The notes under the pieces were generated by a model, which searched no databases, had not been told where the DNA came from, and saw nothing but the letters and a program-made list of their open reading frames with translations. From Stenotrophomonas ginsengisoli (lineage in GTDB: Bacteria > Pseudomonadota > Gammaproteobacteria > Xanthomonadales > Xanthomonadaceae), in assembly GCF_001431485.1 (NCBI RefSeq), contig NZ_LDJM01000019.1:1-43627 (forward strand): a DNA stretch of 43,627 nt. The letters are read 5' to 3'. Both the position numbers and the translations under genes were made by a program. Each line of letters starts with the position of its first letter. Positions within the stretch are counted from its first letter, which is position 1. Of this stretch, positions 37,849 to 43,627 are shown piece by piece.

Positions 37849-40638
37849 TTACAGCGCGGCGCCGCCCAGCTTCCAGGTGACCTGCAGGTAGTAGCTGCGG
37901 CCGATGGAGTTGAACCAGGAGGTGTCGTAGTAGGGGTAATTGGACCAGCTGCCGTCCTTGGGCGGCATCTTGTTGAACAGGTTGTTCACCGACAGGGCCA
38001 CGCGCAGGTGGCTGTTGATGTCATAGCGCGCACTGGCGTTGAAGCGCCAGGTCGAATCGGTCCAGGCATCGTTGTCGTAGTTGGCCACCCGGCCCAGGTA
38101 GTTGCCGAACAGGCTGGCGCCGAAGGCGTCCTTGTCCCAGCTCAGGCCCAGGTTGCCCTTGTTGCTGGGCAGGGTGGTGGCACTGAAGCTGACATCCAGC
38201 ATGTCCTCATAGGCATCACCCGGATACAGCTGACGCTCGTGCTGACGCGCCCAGGTGTAGCTGCCGTTGAGGTGGAAGTTGCCGGCCGTGGCGGTGCTGA
38301 AGCGGTAGCTGGCGGTGACGTCCAGGCCCGAGGTTTCTTCGTTGGCGATGTTGATCGGGGCAAAGCGCACGCTGGTGATATCGCCGTCGGCATCACGGAT
38401 CACCCGGGCCAGGGCATCCACGCAGGTCGGCGAGGTGATGTCCACGGCAGCGCCGTCATCGGTCACGCCCAGGCGGCAGTCTGCTTCGGTGCTGCGCAGC
38501 AGCTCACGGTCCTGTACCTGCACCTGGTTGCTGATCTTGATGCGGTAGTAGTCCACGCTCAGGTCCAGCCCGGCCAGCGGCGAGAACACGAAGCCGGCCG
38601 AGAAGGACTTGCTGGTTTCCACATCCAGCTTCTGGTTGCCGGTGTAGGTGTCAAAGGTGCTGACGTCCCAGCTGCCATCGTCATAGCAGTCGCCATTGCT
38701 GAAGCCCGGCTCGTCGCTGCGGCAGGCGAAGTAGTCGGTGGCATAGCGGGTGCGGTAGTAGTCCTCGCCAGCGAACAGGTAATGCATGTCCGGGGCGCGG
38801 AAGCCGGTGCCGTAGGAGCCGCGCACCAGCAGGCTGTCGTGCGGGCGCCATTCCAGGCCCATGCTGTAGGTGAACTTGCCCGGGTCCTGACCGCCATAAC
38901 TGTAGCGGTCATAGCGGCCGGCCAGGCTGGCCTGCAGCGAGTCGAGCAGGGGCAGGCGCAGTTCGCCGGCGGCACTCCAGCGGTCACGCTCGCCGCTGCC
39001 ATCGCCGTAGCGCGGGCCGTAGTAGGCGTCTTCGGTCAGGGCCAGTGGGTCAGGATTGATCCGGTAGGACTGCTGGCCGTATTCCACGGTCCCGGCAAAG
39101 CCGACATCACCGGCGGGCAGGGTGAACAGGGCCGTGTTGCTGAAGGTGACGTTGAGGTTGTCGTTGTCAGCCTTCGGCCTGAAGGTGGACATCACGCCGA
39201 ATTTGGCGAAATCGGCCGTCGACACCGGCGAGAACAACCTGGCCGGGTCCGGGTTGTAGATCGCATAGCCGGAGCCGGTGTAACCCAGCAGCGGGCCGAG
39301 GAAATATTCATTGGCCGCCGCGGCATTGATGCGCGGCATGGCCACATCGGCCTTGTACTGCGAATGGTTGTAGGCCGCTTCCCAGTCCCAGTTCTCGCCC
39401 AGACGGCCCTGCAGGCCGGTGGTGATGGAGAAGGTCTTCTGGGTGGTGGTATTCATGCGGTTTTCCAGCCCGCCCACTTCTTCCGGGGCAAACTGGCGCG
39501 ACCAGATTTCCAGTGCATCGCTGCCCTGGTTGTAGAACACCTTGGCGCGGTAGTTGTTGCGCGAGGCCGGGTCGTGGAATTCCCAGCCCATATGGTCACT
39601 GGCCACGTCATTGCCGTTGGTGCCGGTGAGCAGCTTGACCTTCTGGTGGCCCAGCTGGATGTCGGCAAACCAGGACAGGTCCTCGTTGAAACGGTACTCG
39701 AAAGCGCCGTAGGCGGTGGCGCCGCGGCGCTCGTTTTCGATGGTGCGGTAGGCAATGGCTGCCTCGCTGCCACACAGCGGCTCGCCATAGCGGTCTTCAG
39801 TCAGCACGGTGGTGCCGCCGTTGAGCCCGGCCAGGGCCGAGCAGTCGCCACTGGGAGCGAAGTTGGTGTCATCGTCCCAGTTCAGGCGCTGGGCAACCAG
39901 GCGTGGCAGGCGGCGACGCGAGGTCGGCGCGTCGGCAGTGGAGTCCTGTACGTCGCGCTCATAGCCCCACAACGGGCTCTTGTCCTGCAGCTCGACACCG
40001 ACGATGCCGCTGAAGTTGTCCTTTTCAAAGCCGCCGGTCAGGGTCAGTCGATGCGACTCACCACCACCCTCATGGGTGTCGCCGTAGCGATAGTCCACGG
40101 TCAGGCCGTCGGTGGATTTTTTCAGGATGAAGTTGATCACGCCGGCCATGGCGTCGGAGCCGTACACGGCCGAGGCGCTGCCGGTGAGTACTTCGATACG
40201 GTCAATCATGCCCAGCGGGATGTTGCCCACGTCGGTGAAGTTGCTGCGGCCATTGAGCGGCAGCGGGAAATCGGCGATGCGGCGGCCGTTGATCAGCACC
40301 AGGGTGTGGTTGGGGCCGAGGCCGCGCAGGTCCACCGCCTGGGCGCCGGGGGTGGACTGGGCGCCGGTGGTGTTCTGCTGGCCCTGCACGCTGCCACTGT
40401 TCTGGCTCAACGAGCGCAGCACATCGGGCACGGAAACCAGGCCGGAGGACTTGATCTGCTCGGCGGTGAGCACGGTGACCGGGGCCGGTCCTTCCACCTG
40501 GGCACGGGCAATGCGCGAACCGGTGACCTGCACCGTGTCCAGCTGCTGCGGGGTGCCGCCGTTGGTCTGCGCCCAGGCCGGCGCGGTGAGCGCGGCCAGG
40601 GCCAGCTGGATCGAACCGACCATTACATGTCTACGCAT
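37849..40638 (-). CDS. TonB-dependent outer-membrane receptor
   Basis: The 929-residue protein has a signal peptide (cleavage near APAWA, residue 23), a TonB-box-like DTVQVTGSR (34-42), a plug domain (about 52-175, with VDLRGLGPNHTLVLINGRR and IEVLTGSASAVYGSDAMAGVINFI) and a 22-strand barrel with a VNNLFNK segment near the end. It resembles the large Xanthomonas/Caulobacter-type peptide or sugar receptors, not a siderophore receptor with an obvious partner. The C-terminus (WKLGGAAL) lacks the usual terminal aromatic. AGGAG lies 8 nt before the ATG. It is divergent, across 162 nt, from the cyanophycinase gene, suggesting uptake of peptide products. Confidence 0.92.
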   Translation of the reverse strand: MRRHVMVGSIQLALAALTAPAWAQTNGGTPQQLDTVQVTGSRIARAQVEGPAPVTVLTAEQIKSSGLVSVPDVLRSLSQNSGSVQGQQNTTGAQSTPGAQAVDLRGLGPNHTLVLINGRRIADFPLPLNGRSNFTDVGNIPLGMIDRIEVLTGSASAVYGSDAMAGVINFILKKSTDGLTVDYRYGDTHEGGGESHRLTLTGGFEKDNFSGIVGVELQDKSPLWGYERDVQDSTADAPTSRRRLPRLVAQRLNWDDDTNFAPSGDCSALAGLNGGTTVLTEDRYGEPLCGSEAAIAYRTIENERRGATAYGAFEYRFNEDLSWFADIQLGHQKVKLLTGTNGNDVASDHMGWEFHDPASRNNYRAKVFYNQGSDALEIWSRQFAPEEVGGLENRMNTTTQKTFSITTGLQGRLGENWDWEAAYNHSQYKADVAMPRINAAAANEYFLGPLLGYTGSGYAIYNPDPARLFSPVSTADFAKFGVMSTFRPKADNDNLNVTFSNTALFTLPAGDVGFAGTVEYGQQSYRINPDPLALTEDAYYGPRYGDGSGERDRWSAAGELRLPLLDSLQASLAGRYDRYSYGGQDPGKFTYSMGLEWRPHDSLLVRGSYGTGFRAPDMHYLFAGEDYYRTRYATDYFACRSDEPGFSNGDCYDDGSWDVSTFDTYTGNQKLDVETSKSFSAGFVFSPLAGLDLSVDYYRIKISNQVQVQDRELLRSTEADCRLGVTDDGAAVDITSPTCVDALARVIRDADGDITSVRFAPINIANEETSGLDVTASYRFSTATAGNFHLNGSYTWARQHERQLYPGDAYEDMLDVSFSATTLPSNKGNLGLSWDKDAFGASLFGNYLGRVANYDNDAWTDSTWRFNASARYDINSHLRVALSVNNLFNKMPPKDGSWSNYPYYDTSWFNSIGRSYYLQVTWKLGGAAL

Positions 40639-40800
40639 GAAACTGACTCCTGGACGCTATGGTTTGAAGTTACAAATCAGGTGTTGCCGGTCACACGATT
40701 TATGTGCCAGACAGGTGTATTCTGCGCCTAAATGTGATCGGTTTGTTATTGGCATAGGTCTTTTTGCACTCGTAAAACTTGCATCTGTAAGGAAGTGGCC

Positions 40801-41865
40801 GTGGCGCAGTGGCAGGCAGTATTTGTAGGCGTTTTGTTGATCGTGCTGGGCGGCTGCGGGCGCTCGACGCCGCCGGTCGCGCCAGTGCTGCATCGCCAGC
40901 CGATGCTGCGGGTGGAGCCGCTGCCGGTAGTGATGCAGTTGCCCGGGTTGCAGCAGTTCGCCATCGGCGACTGGCGACGCGACGGCATCGCCGCGCCGCA
41001 GGCCGGCACCCTGCTGATGGGGGGCGGGGAGGAGGTGCCCTCGGCCATGCGCTGGTTTGCCGAGCGTGCCGGCGGTGGTCGCTTGCTGATCCTGCGCGCT
41101 TCCGGTGGAGCGGACCTGCAGGACTACTTCTACGAGGAGATTGGTGGCATCAGCGCCGCCCGTACCCTGGTCTTTGATGCGCGCAGCCCTTCCTTCGATC
41201 CGGAAGTGGCGGCGCTGATCGATCGCGCCGACGCGATCTTCATTGCCGGCGGTGACCAGGCCCGCTACATCCGTTTCTGGAAGGACTCGCCGGTACAGCA
41301 GCTGCTCACCGCCCATGTGCAGTCGGGCAAGCCGATTGGTGGCACCAGTGCCGGGTTGGCCATCCTGGGCGGCTGGGCCTATGGCGCGCTGGATGACGGC
41401 AGCATCGACAGTGCAGCGGCACTGGCCGACCCGCTGGGTCAGGCGGTGACCCTGGAGCAGCGTTTCCTGCAGGTACCGTGGCTGCAGCATGTGCTCACCG
41501 ATACCCACTTCGGCCAGCGTGATCGTCAGGGGCGTCTGCTGGCTTTCGTCAACAAGGCGCGCAACCTGTCCGGTGAACCGGTGGTCGGGCTGGGCGTGGA
41601 CGAGGATGCGGCGCTGGCCTTGGAGGGCGATGGCCGGGCCCGTCTGCACCGGCTGGACCCGGCCCATGTGGCCTGGCTGATCGTGCCGCAGTTGCCGGCC
41701 GAGCAGTTGCAGCAGGGGCAGCACCTGCGCCAGGGGGAGGTGGCCGTGATCGGCATCAATGCCGAAAGCGAGCTGGACCTGGGGACCCTGGATGTACATT
41801 CACCGGCATTCCTGTACCGGGCGCGTACCGACCAGGGGCAGTGGCAGTTGGATCAACTCAAGTAA
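40801..41865 (+). CDS. Cyanophycinase-like S51 peptidase, predicted lipoprotein
   Basis: Cyanophycinases cut cyanophycin (poly-Asp with Arg side chains) to beta-Asp-Arg dipeptides. The 354-residue protein has the nucleophile motif GGTSAG at 180-185 (Ser183), IAGGDQARYIRFW (148-160) and THFGQRDRQGRLLAF (235-249) with His236, the pattern of S51 cyanophycinases. The N-terminus has a hydrophobic segment and VLGGC, so export as a lipoprotein is likely, like extracellular CphE rather than cytoplasmic CphB. The start is GTG at 40801 because AAGGAA lies 6 nt upstream; the GTG at 40795 is too close. An isoaspartyl peptidase gene follows by 53 nt. Cyanophycin as substrate is inferred. Confidence 0.85.
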   Translation: MAQWQAVFVGVLLIVLGGCGRSTPPVAPVLHRQPMLRVEPLPVVMQLPGLQQFAIGDWRRDGIAAPQAGTLLMGGGEEVPSAMRWFAERAGGGRLLILRASGGADLQDYFYEEIGGISAARTLVFDARSPSFDPEVAALIDRADAIFIAGGDQARYIRFWKDSPVQQLLTAHVQSGKPIGGTSAGLAILGGWAYGALDDGSIDSAAALADPLGQAVTLEQRFLQVPWLQHVLTDTHFGQRDRQGRLLAFVNKARNLSGEPVVGLGVDEDAALALEGDGRARLHRLDPAHVAWLIVPQLPAEQLQQGQHLRQGEVAVIGINAESELDLGTLDVHSPAFLYRARTDQGQWQLDQLK

Positions 41866-41918
41866 CCAGCGTGGCCGCGGCCCAGGGCCGCACCACATCA
41901 TTCGTGAAGGGGTAGGCG

Positions 41919-42938
41919 ATGCGTTCTTTGCTGTGTGCAGGTGTGTTGTGTGCAGGGGCGGTGGTATCGATGGCCGGTGCGGTGGCGGCCGAGCCGCTGC
42001 TGCTGATCCATGGCGGGGCAGGGGTGGCGCCGGGGGATCTGGATGCGGCCGCCGAAGCACGGGCGCGTGCGGCGCTGGAGCGGGCTCTGCTGGCCGGGCA
42101 TGCGCAGCTGGCGGCCGGCAAGCCGGCCCTGGAGGCGGTGACTGCCGCCGTCACCGTGCTGGAGGATGATCCCAGCTTCAATGCCGGGCGCGGCGCGGTG
42201 TTCACCCATGACGGCCGCAATGAGCTGGATGCTTCGATCATGGATGGTGCCAGTGGCAAGGCCGGTGCCGTGGCCGGCCTGCACACGGTCAAGAACCCGA
42301 TCACCCTGGCCCGTGCGGTGATGGACAAATCCCCGCATGTGATGATGATCGGGCAGGGGGCGGAAGCCTTTGCGGCCGAGCAGGGGATCGAACAGGTGGA
42401 TCCGTCCTGGTTCCGTACCGAGCACCGCTGGCAGCAGCTGCAGAAGGCGCTGGCCGAGGAGGCCAACCAGCAGGCGCATGCCGACCTGGAAACCGCACGC
42501 TACTTCGGCACCGTCGGTGCGGTGGCGCGCGATGCCGCCGGCAAGCTGGCCGCCGGCACTTCCACCGGTGGCATGACCAACAAGCGTTACGGCCGTGTCG
42601 GTGACAGCCCGATCATCGGAGCGGGTACCTGGGCCGATGAGCGCTGTGCCATTTCCGGCACCGGCTGGGGCGAGTTCTACATCCGCACCGCCGCGGCCCA
42701 CGCCATCTGTGCACGCATGACCTATCTGGGCGAAACCCCGGCGCAGGCGGGCAAGGCGGTCATCAATGACAAGATTCCCTCGCTTGGCGGCGACGGAGGC
42801 GCTATCATCCTGTCCGCTGACGGGGCGGCTGCCGCTCCGTTCAACACCCCGGGGATGTATCGCGGCTGGATCGGTGCCGATGGCGTACCGCATGTGGCGA
42901 TCTTCGTGGGGGAAGCACTGCCTCTGCCGGGGCAGTGA
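41919..42938 (+). CDS. Exported isoaspartyl peptidase/L-asparaginase (Ntn hydrolase)
   Basis: The 339-residue precursor has a signal peptide (cleavage near AVAAE, residue 24) and the plant-type asparaginase fold. The autocleavage site is Gly197/Thr198 in YFGTVGAVA, with Thr198 as the new N-terminal nucleophile. The substrate residues are Arg226 and Asp229 in GRVGDSP, plus TSTGGM near 214-219. Such enzymes hydrolyse beta-aspartyl dipeptides, which fits the products of the cyanophycinase encoded next door. AAGGGG lies before the ATG at 41919. The periplasmic location is predicted from the signal peptide; many homologues are cytoplasmic. Confidence 0.92.
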   Translation: MRSLLCAGVLCAGAVVSMAGAVAAEPLLLIHGGAGVAPGDLDAAAEARARAALERALLAGHAQLAAGKPALEAVTAAVTVLEDDPSFNAGRGAVFTHDGRNELDASIMDGASGKAGAVAGLHTVKNPITLARAVMDKSPHVMMIGQGAEAFAAEQGIEQVDPSWFRTEHRWQQLQKALAEEANQQAHADLETARYFGTVGAVARDAAGKLAAGTSTGGMTNKRYGRVGDSPIIGAGTWADERCAISGTGWGEFYIRTAAAHAICARMTYLGETPAQAGKAVINDKIPSLGGDGGAIILSADGAAAAPFNTPGMYRGWIGADGVPHVAIFVGEALPLPGQ

Positions 42939-42960
42939 GGGTCGAAGAAATCGACCTGTC

Positions 42961-43021
42961 AAAAAAAGTTTCGCAAATGTGAAAATTTTTGTTGACAAGG
43001 TCCTTTGGTTCTCACAGAATA
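42961..43021 (+). promoter_or_regulatory. Strong promoter of the tRNA-tuf operon
   Basis: A perfect -35 TTGACA (42992-42997), a 17-bp spacer and CAGAAT as -10 (43015-43020) lie 60 nt before tRNA-Tyr. An A/T-rich UP-like element (42961-42990, with AAAAAAA and AAAATTTTT) lies directly upstream, and a GC-rich discriminator follows. This is the pattern of growth-rate- and stringent-controlled stable RNA promoters. A weak 6-bp hairpin (42940-42956) after the peptidase gene precedes it. Confidence 0.8.
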
Positions 43022-43079
43022 GCGGCTCACCCACCCCGGACTGGATTGGCCTTCAGTCACAAGTAACGGGGTCGGCGAC

Positions 43080-43165
43080 GGAGGGATACCCAAGCGGCCA
43101 ACGGGGGCAGACTGTAAATCTGCTGTCTTACGACTTCGGTGGTTCGAATCCACCTCCCTCCACCA
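43080..43165 (+). tRNA. tRNA-Tyr(GTA)
   Basis: The 86-nt class II tRNA has acceptor GGAGGGA/TCCCTCC, anticodon GTA in loop CTGTAAA, a long variable arm, T-arm GGTGG-TTCGAAT-CCACC, discriminator A and encoded CCA. It is the first gene of the tRNA-tuf operon. Confidence 0.97.
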
Positions 43166-43191
43166 TATTCCATTATGGTGACATCCCCGAA

Positions 43192-43265
43192 GCGGGAGTA
43201 GTTCAACGGTAGAACCTCAGCCTTCCAAGCTGATGGTGCGGGTTCGATTCCCGTCTCCCGCTCCA
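43192..43265 (+). tRNA. tRNA-Gly(TCC)
   Basis: The 74-nt cloverleaf has acceptor GCGGGAG/CTCCCGC, anticodon TCC in loop CTTCCAA, T-arm GCGGG-TTCGATT-CCCGT, discriminator T and CCA. It lies 26 nt after tRNA-Tyr. Confidence 0.97.
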
Positions 43266-43293
43266 TTGAATTGTATGCCATAATAAAGAACTC

Positions 43294-43369
<76 letters not shown>

Positions 43370-43409
43370 TCTACGTACCAGTCCCTTTTTTGATTCGAGA
43401 TTAAGAGCC

Positions 43410-43627
43410 ATGGCCAAGGGTAAGTTCGAACGTACCAAGCCGCACGTCAATGTCGGCACCATCGGTCACGTTGACCACGGTAAGACCACTCTGACTGCAG
43501 CGCTGACCAAGATCGGCGCAGAGCGCTTTGGCGGCGAGTTCAAGGACTACTCCTCGATCGACGCGGCTCCGGAAGAAAAGGCTCGCGGCATCACGATTTC
43601 GACCGCTCACGTCGAATACGAATCCGA
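43410..43627 (+). CDS. tuf: Elongation factor Tu, 5' part, cut by the window edge
   Basis: Only 72 codons are visible, starting at the ATG at 43410. The N-terminus [20 protein letters not shown] and the G1 motif GHVDHGKT (19-26), followed by [14 protein letters not shown] (switch I region), leave no doubt. The Tyr-Gly-Thr-tuf order is that of the enterobacterial tufB operon. EF-Tu carries aminoacyl-tRNA to the ribosome. Confidence 0.98.
   Translation, partial: MAKGKFERTKPHVNVGTIGHVDHGKTTLTAALTKIGAERFGGEFKDYSSIDAAPEEKARGITISTAHVEYES

Noticed and set aside
37729..40731. A very long open frame on the plus strand opposite the TonB receptor gene
   Set aside because: The translation is rich in Val, Gly, Gln and His without domains, as expected from the antisense of a GC-rich gene; the receptor on the minus strand has clear domain motifs.

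Overview
This 43.6 kb window is ordinary-looking chromosomal DNA of very high GC content. The gene order and protein types point to the Xanthomonadales (Lysobacterales), most likely Stenotrophomonas or a close relative; the genus is inference. The supporting signs are an ahpC-ahpF-oxyR cluster, an hemA-prfA cluster divergent from TPR-lolB-ispE-tRNA-prs-rplY-pth-ychF, a SPINDLY-type O-GlcNAc transferase homologue, a secreted subtilase with an I9 propeptide and PPC tail, and a Tyr-Gly-Thr tRNA-tuf operon. No insertion sequence, prophage, integron or CRISPR array was seen. Genes are densely packed, with many 1-8 nt overlaps and GTG or TTG starts.

Layout. 1-4501 (all minus): a truncated lipoprotein gene, a secreted EF-hand protein, rlmM, a zinc nucleoside deaminase and glnS. 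4652-5837 (plus): msrA overlapping a flavodoxin-like oxidoreductase. 5857-10568 (minus): an anchored hypothetical, rnk, then the peroxide-stress block oxyR, ahpF, ahpC with an OxyR-type site upstream of ahpC. 10844-12767 (plus): prmC and proline iminopeptidase. 12837-15662 (minus): nitroreductase, FEN-type exonuclease, Nudix hydrolase and N-formylglutamate amidohydrolase, partly overlapping. 15950-18262: a large DUF1631 protein. 18347-20656: a small membrane protein, then sufT and ilvE.

20964-23246 (plus): a secreted S8 protease followed by a small gene that looks like a free-standing I9 propeptide or inhibitor. 23284-24830 (minus): wrbA, a DUF2069 membrane protein and a single-domain asparaginase-like protein. 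24917-26754 (plus): a YihY membrane protein coupled to a TlpA-like lipoprotein. 26805-30854 (minus): hemA, prfA and the O-GlcNAc transferase-like gene as one overlapping chain. 30920-37716 (plus): TPR protein, lolB, ispE, tRNA-Gln, prs, rplY, pth and ychF, which serve outer-membrane lipoprotein sorting, isoprenoid and PRPP supply, and translation.

37849-42938 holds the most interesting accessory block: a TonB-dependent receptor divergent from a lipoprotein S51 cyanophycinase and a signal-peptide-bearing isoaspartyl peptidase. Together they suggest extracytoplasmic breakdown of cyanophycin or other beta-aspartyl peptides. The window ends with a strong stable-RNA promoter, tRNA-Tyr, tRNA-Gly, tRNA-Thr and the start of tuf.
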